From Sympetrum striolatum (lineage: Eukaryota > Arthropoda > Insecta > Odonata > Libellulidae), in NCBI GenBank assembly GCA_947579665.1, contig OX388351.1:51344939-51408938 (forward strand): a stretch of DNA of 64,000 nt, given 5' to 3'. Both the position numbers and the translations under genes were made by a program. The notes under the pieces were generated by a model, which saw only the letters and a program-made list of their open reading frames with translations, was not told the DNA's origin and made no database searches. Shown here piece by piece: positions 22,290 through 34,778 of the stretch; the first letter of the stretch is position 1; each line of letters starts with the position of its first letter.

Positions 22290-23814
22290 CTGCAACGAAA
22301 CAAAATAACACGCTTATTGGAGGGGATTCAAAATATGTATGGGGAAAGAGTTCACCAAAAGAGTGATTCTCACTATATTATAAGATAAAATTTGCTGTTT
22401 AAATATCGAGCTATAAATGTGTTGTGGATAATAGAATTGAAGAATGTTTTTCAAAAAATATAACCCTAAGAATGATGGAAGGCCGCTGATGATTGGAATA
22501 TAGAATAAAGGAAGCACCCAAAATACGTTCTTTTATGGTTTTTGGTGCCTCGTTTATTCTATAAATAACCCTAAAGAAAAGAAAGTGTTATTCCCAATGT
22601 AAGCTGAGGAAAATCAAATGGATGTGTAGAAAACGATTTAAATCAATTTGAGTAATTGGAAATTTCCTGCTGTATATACAACATGTATTAATATGTTGTA
22701 AGGTATAATTTAAATTAACCAGAATGAATGACTGACATCAATACCTGGTGGAATTCCATTTTCAAATATCAACTCAATAAAAGTATTTGTACAGTTCTTA
22801 TAAACCATTTCGTCATTTGATTGATATTAATGGAAGCAATTTATCGTAGCATTTGTAATCGTAATTATTGAGAACTGCGATGAATAAAGTGTGTGAAATT
22901 CTCTGTATATTATAGAGGAGGAGGGTTATGGACAAATCACCATTTGAAAAATCAATTAATAGGTTCTTATGATTCTTTAAATCAAAAAATTTAGTAGATT
23001 ATAATTAAAAGAATCAATTTTGAATATTGAGTAGTATATAAAAATTTAGGTTTAAAATAATTAAATTGGAACTATTTATTACTTAGTGTAGTGGATGCAT
23101 TTCATTGAAATCCGGAATAAAATTAAAGAAAGCTCTAGAATTTATATTAGTATCATTATTACTGATATATACTATCTAGACATATAATTATGTACTTTTT
23201 GAGATCCATATTCGATTCACTATCGTTAGATAAAAATATATTGTTACTAGTAAACATATAAAAAACAATACGTTACCAGTGCGTGGGCGCAAAATAAAAT
23301 ACTGATATCTCTAGTGTATTTCAATTGAGCGTTAATAATGTCTTGAACTTTTATGCTTGAAGAACTCGAGTAAATTTCTAGGATATCGAAATCAGAGTTT
23401 GAAGGATAAAAATTCAAGTAGAGGTTGAATTCGACTCATACTTGAAACTAATTTGCGGGTACTCATACATGGATGAGATAAGGAAATTGTATCTCGTGTA
23501 CACTCCATCCACAGTCAACTGCCAATCGACGTCTTTTTCGGATGGAAAAAAATCGAAGAAGAAATAAAATGTTTACTTTCCACGGAAATGTATCCGAGCG
23601 ACTATGGTTTCGGTGAAAGTATACACCGTCATCAGGCACAGTGGCTTCGATACAACAGCTTAAGTACTAACCAGAGGGGGAAGGGGAAGAAGAATAAGGG
23701 AGTCAATTTGCTATTCACAATAGATCATGGAGCGGAGGAGGAGGGGGCGATGAACGGAAAACGCTGGTAAAGAATGTAGAAGGATTCTCAGTGAAAGAGA
23801 ACTCATTAGCTAGG

Positions 23815-24760
23815 GAAAAGTGTGTGTGTGTGTTTGTTTTTGTGGTGCGTCGACGTCTATGGTCATTTAGCACCATTATTAAAAATATTGTCTTATAAAT
23901 AAATAAATAAATTGGTGCATGAATAAATAAGTTACATTAAAACATATATGAATAGGGTTTGCTAGAGATGTAAGTAATAAACCCGTTTTTATTTTATAAA
24001 TCTTTGAAAATAGACCTGTTTTCATTAAGAAAGTCAGGGCCCTTGAAATGGATTCTTAATTATCCCCTAGCTCTGTAGCTATCCCTTCTCTTATGCCTAA
24101 TCAGTTTTCTAATATTTTCTACATTCAAATAGGAGGTGTTTCACTGTGATAGGACACTCGCCACATTCTGGTGGTATTCTCTCTCCATATAAGATATGTG
24201 TATGATCTAGAGCGCAGTGCCCTATCCTTAATCTTGTGATAACCACTTCCTCTCTCCGGTTGCTCCTTATTGAGGAGGCCCAGGCTGGTGTTGGAATGAT
24301 GGAGTTGGTGGAGTATTCGAAATATTTCTAGATTATCTTTAATTTTTTTTTCGATTAGCTCACTCCAACTACCATCGGAAAGGAAATGTTTGCCCTCACG
24401 CAGCCAACTTTGGGAATCCGCGTCTATCGAACGGTTTGAGACACCCATCGGTCGCAAAGGAAAGTTTTGACATTGCGACGAGCCTCGCGAGAATGTATGA
24501 TTCCAGTGGCTAAATGGGTGACCCAATTGTGAAGTCATCCGGCACCATTTTAATGATGTGGCGGCAGAGAATTCTCAAACGGCACCACCGCCGGGCTTTT
24601 ATTCCTCCAACGGTAGCACTTTTCTGAAATTTTAAAGGACTTGGGAGAGTTGGAAGTATCGAGGGGTCACGTGCTCCAGGAACGAATTTTGTGCGTTTAT
24701 GTAACTTTGTAGGACGTATCACGTTCTCCGCCTTAGGAAACGGACCAGAATGCAAGGCGT
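23815..24760 (-). pseudogene. Jockey-like non-LTR retrotransposon, ORF2 C-terminus and 3' UTR remnant
   Basis: On the minus strand, about 24300-24120 reads SSIRSNRREEVVITRLRIGH, then HTHILYGERIPPECGECPIT and VKHLLFEC. This is the conserved C-terminal block of Jockey/I-group ORF2 proteins (R-L-R-I-G-H followed by CxxC...HxxxxC). The upstream part to about 24760 is more diverged, and the longest open frames there are out of phase with this block, implying frameshifts. Downstream the minus strand has ATGGTGCTAAATGACCATAG, typical of such 3' ends, and then an A/C-rich tail ((CA)n, seen as (GT)n at 23819-23832). The reverse transcriptase domain is missing. It is a dead 5'-truncated copy, oriented like Nrx-1. 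Confidence 0.75.
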
Positions 24761-25207
24761 TAGTTTGGATTTCCGACGAAGAGCAATCTTACCGAGCACT
24801 TCAGTTTCTATGACTTCCTTGGTACGTTTTGATGGTTGAATCTTCTGATCGACGAAGCTCTCTGATTGCTAGCTGAGATATACACGTGGAATTCAGTTCG
24901 ATCAGTGAAGGCAAGAGGGAAAACTTGCTTGATATTATTAGTTTTTTAGATTTTTAGTTTAGTTTATTTTATTCTTTTCAAACTGAAATCAAATTTTATA
25001 AAAAAAGGCTTAGAAAGCATTAAGTTGCCTCAAAAGGTACCTGTGTGGAGGCAACAATCATAAAAAGAGTACATTCATGCGTTTCAAAAAAAAAGAGAGT
25101 TAACTGACAGCACATAATTTGTAATTTTACATATTAAAATACAAAAAATGAAGTGAACGTAAAAGAAACATGTATAATCAAATTTAAGAAAAAGAAACTA
25201 GCGGAAC

Positions 25208-25432
25208 TTAAGAAAGACTTCGAATTTCCTCATTTAACAAAAACCAAAACTTAGTTAGTCTAAAAAATTTGTTTGCGCACTTGACACTTTCAATATCATT
25301 TGGTAACAAATTAACAATTTTTGGCCCTAAATAAACAAAACATTTCTTTAATAAAGTAAAATTTGGCTTAGTTAAAAAAACATTTCTTTTTCTCAAATAA
25401 AATATGGAATCAGTTAGATGGCATGTTGCCAC
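25208..25432 (-). pseudogene. CR1/L2-like retrotransposon remnant, reverse-transcriptase C-terminus
   Basis: A 74-codon open frame contains CFVYLGPKIVNLLPNDIESV followed by NKFFRLTKFWFLL. This matches the ending of CR1/L2/Rex-type retrotransposon proteins (F-x-Y-x-G-P-K-x-W-N-x-L-P-x-x-I ... F-K-x-x-L), with the usual Trp replaced by Val. No catalytic reverse transcriptase motif remains. The frame is open only because the piece is short, and it is unlikely to be expressed. Clade assignment is uncertain. Confidence 0.6.
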
Positions 25433-25847
25433 TCATGATATAAAATAATTTTAATTCCTTAAATGAAAACAAATGTGTCAAGGGCGGTATAAGTAAGGAT
25501 AAAAAATAAAGGGAACGAATTTTCATAATTAAAATTAAATTAATTAAAATATTTAGTTATTCTACCATCAATAGGTAAAGTATAAACTACGTGGAACTCC
25601 ATCGAGGTGAGGAGAAAAATAAAAAAAGTCTTTTTCTCATCACCATTCAGTTACTTATTTTGATTCTCATGACTTCTTAAACAAACACAATCAAAATGTT
25701 CGGAGGTATTAAAATTAAAACATAAAATTAATATAATTCCCTTTTCTTACAAATCATTATTTCGACAGTTCGTTTTCCTGTTTTTATTAAAATCGTCTCT
25801 GTGATTGTTCCACTGTGTTCCCGTTCGTAGGCGAACGCCGGACAGAT

Positions 25848-25930
25848 TTCGTTGTTATATCCCCCTCAACCTTTTACAACTGCTAATCATTGCAAATTGA
25901 AGCGTATACATTAAATAAATAAATGTCGTG
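25848..25930 (+). mobile_element. Non-LTR retrotransposon 3' end, second copy
   Basis: TATATCCCCCTCAACCTTTT, then a segment ending GCGTATACATTAAATAAATA. Same family and orientation as 21735-21822. Confidence 0.5.
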
Positions 25931-27015
25931 AGCATTTTTTCACCATTTCAGTTGTTTATATAGAACCAACATGTATTTGTTCATACGTAATTTTTGAAGA
26001 TATTTCGAGTTTCAAATATGAATTAAAGTTAAGTAGGACTTTAAAAAATAGTTAACGTTTAAAGCTCGCAATATTGATGCTTTGCGAAAAGTACTTGGCA
26101 GGAGAATGCTTTGGAAATGTCTGTTGTCAACTACTTGCTTTCTGTCTTCGTAGTCTTGCGCACGATAATATGGATAATAATTAATAATAATTTGGATATA
26201 TCTCTTAGATAGAAGATAAGATTACATTTTATTTCATGTCACAATTTTTAACTTCTGGTTCAACCTTGGTTTTATCTATTGTGTTTCGTTTTTGTATGGA
26301 CGTATGAGTCGCAAACCATTTAAAGACATTTTTTACCTTCATTCAATCAACCATTTCATATATTTACTGAGGGGGTTAAGAATCAATAAAAATCAATCTC
26401 TTCATTGCCGTTCGTTTAGTTCCCACGCAATATATTATAAGATTAGGAATGATTTTGAAAATTGTGGGGTTTTCCACTTGGATGAGTTGGAAGTCATCAT
26501 TAAAACCGGATGGGAATAGGGAACTGTTATCTCCGTGAGTTTCTGAAATCATTAGGGTAGGATTATAAGGGTACGCATCTTCAAAACATCAACGATTCAA
26601 TCAAACGGTGAATGGGAAGCTCTCGCTGAGGGCGATACTATTATATATATAAATTTGGGCTAAGATGCTTATATTGAGAATTTAGGAAAACATCCTCTGT
26701 CATCAACAAAAAGAATGCGAATGGAAAATAAGAGGTCTTCAAAATATTTTAAAAATTCACTTGATTTCCTCCATGAAAGAGATTTTTCCTTATTTTGCCT
26801 TGGGAAACTTTAAGAGAAATACAACAGATAAACAGAAACAACGTTATTTTTATCCTAAGAGATCCTCAGAGTGCTATTTTATGAATAATTGGGTATTCTG
26901 TATTATATTTCTATTCTAAAGAGCTTCGAATTATTTTAAGGACATTGAGTCAAACGTAATCCTCAATGGTAAAGTAGAAAAATAGTAATGACTTCAGCAA
27001 AGCGATTGACTATAA

Positions 27016-27117
27016 ATAACTAAATAAGGATTTAAAGTTATATATATTAAATTATAATTATATACATATATATATATATATATAATTATATATATTAAAG
27101 GATATAAATAACTAAAT
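27016..27117. repeat. AT microsatellite with flanking direct repeat
   Basis: (TA)n at about 27060-27095, flanked by two copies of AAATAACTAAATAAGGATTT (about 27013 and 27105), consistent with expansion or slippage. Confidence 0.6.
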
Positions 27118-27750
27118 AAGGATTTAAAGTTATACTTAAAACATAACATTCTTTTAATCACACAAATAGCAATCGAATCAATAAAAAAGACTTTTACAAG
27201 TTCAGCATCAATATCGTGATTGAAAATAATGGCTGCCATAAATATATTGCTATAATTAGCATTCATATAATTATGTATCAAAGTTTCAATATGTGATTTC
27301 AGCAGAAAAATGCCCCAGCAATAAGATAAACGTAAGTCGTTAATTAATCAAATTTATTTAAAAAAAAACTTCATGTATATCTCAAGGATACAGTATTTTT
27401 CGAAATTTAATTCATTATTTTGAAGTCACTTCTTGTGTTTGTGCAGGAATGCATCCTCTTTCCCTAGTAGATTCTCTCATTGAAATCCGTTTTAATACGA
27501 TTTTCCCTAATCTGGTCTGTGTGCCTTTTGCAGATGTGTTTAACTGACTTTTGATGTATCTAATTCAAGGAGTTTGATTTTTGAAATGTCAAAGATGTGC
27601 CATAAATCAACGCTAGTATTCTGGAATGTATAAGTGATACACTCATACTGTCATTTTGCTACTGACTCTGTCTTTTCAATTTCGATCATCTATGTATAAA
27701 TCACGTTTTCTCAACGCAGACTAAGTCTAATAAGTCTTATAGTACAACTT

Positions 27751-27844
27751 AAGTTTAAACAAGAAGTGAAAAATAGCTACACACGGTAGGAAACCCGGGT
27801 TCGAGTCCCAGTCCTCTCGTTATTTTCTCTTCTTGTATAACCTT
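27751..27844 (+). mobile_element. Short tRNA-bearing foldback element
   Basis: Left end AAGTTTAAACAAGAAGTGAA, right end CTCTTCTTGTATAACCTT, forming imperfect terminal inverted repeats related to 16895-17056. It contains the B box CCCGGGTTCGAGTCCCAG but no clear A box. It looks like an internally deleted family member. Confidence 0.55.
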
Positions 27845-28569
27845 GGGATTTAAGTCACACGTTTTCCTTTCCTAAGTTTAATTTCATTACCATCATTTAT
27901 TTTTTTTGAATAAAACCTGAATTGTCTCTAGATATTTTTTCATTAAAAGAAATATTTATCTGATAGAAATATAATACATATTCAAGGTCCCTTTGAGCCC
28001 AAGTTGTCTCATCAGGAGGTACCAGGATACTCTACTTCTCAGTTGTTTAGGAAACATCATTTTAGAAAGCGGAACTTAGAGAATATTTACCAGTAGTCTG
28101 GTCAATACTATAAAAATTAAATTTACGTACACTTAGTACTATAATGATAAAATTTTAAAAGTTTACGTTGAAATTTAACTTAGCATAGAAGTTATATGTT
28201 TTACAAAATAGGCAGAAAATATTCACAAAAAAATTAGGATGTATTTAAAATTATTATCTATACATTGAATGCAGATTTGCATACTTGATATCATCTTGTC
28301 GAATATGTAATATCTATCAATAAAATCCGGTAAAAACAAGAGCAATGTAAGCAAACTATATATGTGAGATTGCTTAGTATTTTAGGAAATAAATATAATT
28401 TGCATAGAAGATAAATATGGGTAAATTAGGACTGTATAAAATATTATGATAGTTAATATAGTATTAACGGAAAAAAGGTATGTCCCCAACCTCTTTTTCA
28501 GTTGTGCTTGACTGTTTCTATTTGGAAATCATCAGTTAGTTTGTTTAGCATCACAGGTATAGTATTTGA

Positions 28570-28645
28570 GGCTCCCGGATAGTCACGTGAACAGCGCGTT
28601 TGCCTTTGGTGAAAGCGGTCCCGGGTTCGAATCCCGGTGGGAGCC
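28570..28645 (+). repeat. tRNA-like sequence (76 bp), likely SINE head or pseudo-tRNA
   Basis: A perfect 7-bp acceptor stem (GGCTCCC at 28570, GGGAGCC ending 28645) and a perfect 5-bp T stem around the loop TTCGAAT (CCGGG/CCCGG). The middle can be drawn as an anticodon loop CTTTGGT (Gln-like TTG), but its stem has a G.A mismatch and the D arm is degenerate. No poly-T terminator follows directly. A working tRNA gene is unlikely; a recent tRNA-derived repeat is the better reading. Confidence 0.5.
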
Positions 28646-29579
28646 AATGTGCGAAATGACCTGAGCTGTCGAAGCACTTTTAACAATACTATAGTATCTG
28701 ATTACTTATTGTATCATGAACAATAGCATCGAGTAATTAAATATACAGCTAAAATTTATAATTTCAAACCATTCTTCCTTGGCATTCAGTTTAGAATGGC
28801 ACTGATCTTTCGCGTAAGAATCCTTCTGTCCATGGTCATCCTTTACCCAAGCTTTTACACCGAATTCTGGTCTTTCGACTCATGCTTCTCGTGTAATCCG
28901 CTGCAGATCAAGGGAAACCCCAAGCGCGGCATCTTCTACATCTGGGACAACATCCGAAGTCCCCATCCACTGAATAATTCCTCGCGATTCCTACTAAAGT
29001 GTATCGGATTACGTTTTGCGCGCATATGGGACCCGGAGATAAATTCCTTCGCCGGGATATCGCAGTTTAACAACGCCTTTTATTATTTAGTTTTAATTCC
29101 TCGGGCATAATTTTATTCCCGGCGTTGCTTTGAGTCCCAGTTCCCGCTTGCGATGGGTCGGAGGCCTTTTCAAGTCCGGAAACCCTTTTTTCTAAATAAA
29201 ACGAGCGTTTTATGGACGAAGGAGTTGACCCGAACGTTTATTTTGCCGGGAAAATTGTTCCATTTCAGCCTGAGTCCGTTGACCTCATATCCCTCTGTTT
29301 CCTCTCTCCTCTCCAATTCCTTATTCCCCTTTTTTCAAGGCTCTTTTGCTTTGGGATAAACACTCCTATGAAATAGTTATGGGGCTAGAGGTGCTCCACT
29401 TCCGAACTTTTTAAACCTATGCGAAGATTTAGAGGCATATTTCGGCTTGGGCTCCGCTGAAGGAAATTTTTTTTCCATCTTTGTGGGCAAAGTCCTTGGT
29501 TCGTTCCTTCGCGAACTCAGGATATCTTTATCTCAATATACCTTGTGGATATTAAGCTTTATAAGGTCTATAAGGTCTT

Positions 29580-29850
29580 TATCAAGGTGAGATTGAGACT
29601 AAAGATTCTCTTTTCCCATCTAACCTTTCGTCGATGATATTATAAACATTAAAAGTTGGTGTGCAGGAAGAGAGAGGAAAACTTTAGAAGGAGTAGATGT
29701 AAAGAAAACCTAAGGTGATATCTTAGGAAAAATGATCTACTGCAGGAAAAAACCCTTAAAGAAGGGGTGGGTGAAAAACTTGCACAAACCTACTGGTAGT
29801 AAAAGCTTAATGATCTAAACGAAAGCTGCGTTTAAAATGGAAATTAAAAA
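29580..29850 (-). repeat. Dispersed retroelement fragment, copy A
   Basis: Shares two separated blocks with 34285-34600: GAGATTGAGACTAAAG..TCTAACC near 29587-29626, and AAACCCTTAAAGAAGGGGTG..AAACCTAC near 29749-29795. The shared order shows a common longer element, not only its tail. No coding is recognised. Confidence 0.5.
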
Positions 29851-32800
29851 AGCGGTACTACTACGAAATTATCGAAATGATGGTCGTAAAAATTAAAAAA
29901 AGGAAAAATTGCAATATTACTCCATGAGAAAATAGAAAATATTACAGAAAACATAAGATTTTGATAGATTAAGATAATATAACGAAATTAAAACAAATAG
30001 TAAATTAAAATAAAAAAAGTGAAAATTGCTATTACACACTATGAGAAGAAAATAATTTATAAGGGCAATCCCTAATTGTTACGTAACCGGTCGACTGGGG
30101 TAAAATTTGACCACAGAACTTTACTATCTATATAGTCACTCAAGATTTACTTTATTTTCTCTTATTTAATCCTCATTAAGTTACGCCGAAAAGGTTACGT
30201 AATGAGTCGCGTGGGGTCAATATGGCCCCTGAATTCTCTGAATCGAGTATCCAACCAACCTTTTGATACGCTATAGATTTTTAATAATTATTAATTAAAT
30301 ATAATGTTTAAACACGACGTAAAATTGCAGTTACTTCTATAGTAGATATTTTTTCGACTAATAATGACTTTGGAGATTCAAGCTTCAAAATATTTAGAAG
30401 AAGGTTTATAATATTGGTTTCGTTAAACAAAATTACGTATCTTTTGGAAAACGTAAAAATATGTGGTTAAAGAAATAAATTTACTAATTGTTTTGCGGTA
30501 CGACAAGTTCCGATCACGTACATTAAAATTTAGAGCAGAATGATAATACTTCGTATTTTTCCACAGTATATTTTAATAGGCGACCGGTTTCCTAAGCAAA
30601 CTTACATCTTCAGGCACAGAGTAAATATTTTTTCGAAAAATAAAAAAATACTAAATATTGTCATTCTGTTTTTAATGGCTTCTCACGAAGTCACGCCTTC
30701 CAATATCGATTATATAAAATTTAGACCTAAAATTTTGGAACGTATAGTATATATGGTTTGGTAACTTATTATTGTAATATATATCAATTGTAATATTATA
30801 AGAAATATGAGAAACATATTTGTGTAATTTTCCAAATATTTAATACTTAATTATTAGCCTCATACAATGGATATAAATGCTGTAATTAAAGAGAGTCATT
30901 GCCCGACAAGTGAGGTCAAAAATTACCCCATCGAGGAAGTTAAGAATTTTAGTGAACCGAAAAGAAAATTAGAAATATATCCTTTCTGCGAGAATATACA
31001 GTGAGAAGATATAGGAATATAAATGAAACGTAAAAGTGACAGAGAAATATCCGAGAAAGAAAATCAAGGAAAGGAAACTGAGAAGTGGGGTCAAGCTTGA
31101 CCCTACTTGTCAGTTTCATTGTTAAACCAGGAAGTGTTCATGAAAAGAAATGCTGAGATAGAAAGCTGTCGAAATTTTTCAATATCCCTTAAGTAAAAGG
31201 AACCCGGAAATACACCGAGGTGTATCGCTGATTTCACACATACTAGGGAGATAGAGTCTTGTGTTCAGCCAAAAATCAATCCGCAATTTCTTACGTTTTC
31301 ACTATTTTGATTGCAGATGAGGCGTAATTTGAAATTAAAGGAAAAGTTGTTTTCTCGAAGGTGTTTTAAGATTTAAGTTCTTATATTTTTTGGAAGAAAA
31401 ACTGAAAATTTTGAATATTTAAAAGCGTGCTTGAATTTTGCTGTATTCGCGAAATATTTTACAGCAATCAAGTATTTTCACGCGAAAAACCACAGTAGGT
31501 CAATGAAGACATTAAATATTGTTAATATCAATTTTAACAATCCTATCAACTTTGGAGTAATCATTTTCAACCACGAAAGCATATAAACCCTTAAAGATAT
31601 TCGTATATGAATCTGATATACTTTGTAGAAGAAATACATTCTAAATTAAATATTTTTTCTAACTTTTAATCTAAAAATATACATTCTAAGGAAGTTACTA
31701 AGTTTTTGTTTTATTTAGTGTGAAATTCGGATAGTTTTCTATTAAGGAAATCATTATAGAATTGATCTAGAATTATTCTTAATTCAAAATTATTAATTAA
31801 TATTTATTTATAAATCATAATATTTTTATTATAAAGATTATAAGCCATTTCCTTCCTTTATTTGCTTGAAAAATATTATAGATACCGCAAAATACGAAAA
31901 TAGTTAGTAAAGTTCACAGTATTTACGCTGTAAATTAAAGTAGCATAATTCTATCAAATAAATACAGTATCGTTAAATCTTCAGTAAGCGCTAATAATTT
32001 ACTCTTTAGAGCTAAATATTATAAAAAATGTAAATTTGATTAAAATTGACAGAATTAAGATTGGTTCTAAAATTAGACTGCTCTGCGAATTAAAGATTCC
32101 GTCCACTTTCGAACAAAACAACCAATTATTATACCTGTTCAGCCTTCCATTTCGATGAATTTAATATTCATAAGCTCTCTGTTTTCTTCTAAACAGCTGT
32201 AATATTCGCAAAAATTCGGACGAAAATCTCAAAACTCGCCATCGCGTAGTTTTATCGGCATCGCTCCGTAATTACGCCCAAACTTCGAAATATTGGTCAG
32301 GATTTATAATTGGGGAATAAGACCTAATTCCGAAAATCCTGAGTGGAGTTGTTTCTCTTATCTTTTAATAGTGGCTGCGCTCGCCAGGGAGCACCACTGC
32401 GCCCCAGTTATGCCGGATTTTCCTGAAGGCGGTTTTAAATTACCCATTAATCTGATTTTTAGTTTAAAACCTTTATCTAATGAGCCGGGGCCATACTTAT
32501 AGGCCCGGATGAAAAAGTGCTCGGAATAATCGCGCAATAGACCTTTGCGTGCCTTTCCTATTCAATTTCGTACCGCTTTATCTGAAATCCGGCTTCGGCG
32601 AGGAAATCCCATTAGGAGACCTGATTTGTCTTCGCTCGAATCCCCGATCCGAATCTCTTGTATTTCTAACGGGAGAGTGTTCGGAATTTTTGTTTTGTTT
32701 TGTTTTTTTTAATTAAGATAAAATTATGTGACAATCTAATATATTTGAGACAGTAACCTTGTTAGAGAGATACGAATTGGACCCCATTATTCTTTATCAA

Positions 32801-33436
32801 AGAAATACGAATAAAGTAACATAAACTGGTATAGCATTCTCGAAATCGATTCAAATCGACTAAAATCCAATTCCAATCCTTGTGTAATATAAAATGTAAA
32901 ATGAAGGAAACAAAATGATACTTCTTCCACCGGATTCTTTGATATCCTACTGGTTTCAACGGAGAATCGTCACCTTTGCCTGAATCTATGAATTTCAACC
33001 TTGTATAATAATTATTATTTGAACGTGAAACGCCTTTAAATTATTATTGAAAATCTTTCTTTGGATTCGATAGTTTTGATTAAGTACTATACTATCACTA
33101 TATTTGGTGCTGTATGTTTGCCCTCCCTCTGGCGGTATGTGATTATCATGATTTATGCTAATGTTTCCCATAATGTTGTAGTATTTATTCCTCATTTTCG
33201 TACATAAGAAATAATAAACGTATAGCTATAATACAGTGGACTTGATACCGTGGATGTCTTAAGGTTCATATAAGGTGATCAATTTAAATCATATCAAATA
33301 ATATTTAAAAAGATATTGTCATATTACTGAATCAATATAAATTTACGTACTTATTTGCGTTTTACGATTTACCACAGAAAACTTTCTAGAACATTAATGT
33401 TTTGTAGTCTTACAAACTTACGCTTATCAAATAAAG

Positions 33437-33466
33437 ATTTATTACAAAACTAGTTTTGTAATAAAT
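33437..33466. repeat. Perfect 30-bp palindrome
   Basis: ATTTATTACAAAACT followed directly by its reverse complement, centre at 33451/33452. There is no spacer. It could form a cruciform; no function is evident. Confidence 0.7.
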
Positions 33467-34284
33467 ATTTATTTATTATGAAGTTCCACCAGATCTCCTT
33501 GGAAACCATTAATTTTACGCTTATCAAGTTATACATGTAAATAAAAATTACCTACAAACTTACAAAAAATACATATAAAGGATCACGGAAGAAGTGTGCA
33601 CTTGTAAAATACGAAACTTTGCCCTGTGTATCTACGTACATGTTCCCCACTGTTGTAAAGCAGTGATTCAGCGCGATTGATTTAACCGGCAGATTGTTTA
33701 TCGGATACTCTCCTAATAGCATGGATTAGAATTACCGCGCCAATCCTATTAGTACCACGCCTCACATAATGTCTTCCTTGTAAATGAAGGAGAAGTGATT
33801 AGTAAAATATGACGGTGAAAGAATGTCGGTATTCATACACCATATCCCAAGAGATCAATTAAATTAGATGTTTCACTTGAATCCTATCGATACTTGCTAC
33901 TTTATTATTTATTTTTGATGGTCTTTCTGCAACTGTACTGACCACAGTTTATGTATACATACTTCTTGTTGTGCTTTTTAAGAAAGAGGTGCCACCACTT
34001 TTTACGTCTAAGGAAATACTTAATATGATTCGCTGATTTTATTTTTATTAGTTTTGCTTTATCTAGCAATTTGTGAAAGAATGATTTATTTCCACATGTT
34101 TCCCTATTGTATCCTTTAGTCCAGGCTGCCCATATTTATGTTCTGGTATCTAATATGGCTAACAAAGTACAGCATCTCTTCAGACAAGTTCACCAACGCA
34201 GCTGAGAAAAAATCGATCAAATCGGACTGTTAGAACTCGAAATTACTTAATTCCTCCCTTTTTTCAACATACCTTCAATTTATT

Positions 34285-34600
34285 TCTTAAATAATAATAA
34301 TAATAGTAATAAAGAACTTTATTTAGGGCAATATTGAGGCTATTAAGCCTCTTCTTACATCTAACCCTTAGTTTTATAAATAAAAAAAAGATAGCTTGGA
34401 AAAAGTACAAAATGTTTACTTTTTGGTTTTAAAAAGCCTTAACTAAGAGCTTTATTAAAATATCCACTGCAGAAAAATACCCTCAAGAAGGGGGGTGTGA
34501 AAAACCTGCTAAACCTACAGATAGAAAAACAATATTTAGCCATGAAATCAGTTAAAATGAAATTTAAAAGACAAGAAGACATACCAATAGTATCATGCAA
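34285..34600 (-). repeat. Dispersed retroelement fragment, copy B, with (TTA)n tail
   Basis: Same family as 29580-29850 and 4036-4140. On the minus strand it ends with a stretch reading GGGTTAGATGTAAGAAGAGG and a (TTA)n-like tail at about 34290-34312. Confidence 0.55.
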
Positions 34601-34728
34601 GAATAGAAAAAGAGCAAACCCTTACACATTTACATGTACGTAGGCATAAAGTAGACTGAAAAATACACTAGTTAATAAACAATTCATGTGATTAGAGGAG
34701 AGGCAATACCAAGGATTCTTTATGTACA

Positions 34729-34778
34729 CCGCTGCATTTTCGGAAATATCTACCCTTAAGACTTCGAAAACGCATCGT
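34729..34778. repeat. Short dispersed repeat, copy A
   Basis: GCTGCATTTTCGGAAATATC then TACCCTTAAGACTTCGAAAA. A copy with about 85-90% identity by eye is at 48147-48194, same orientation. Confidence 0.5.

Noticed and set aside
28570..28645. Functional tRNA-Gln gene
   Set aside because: The D arm cannot be formed, the anticodon stem is mismatched, and no terminator T run follows.
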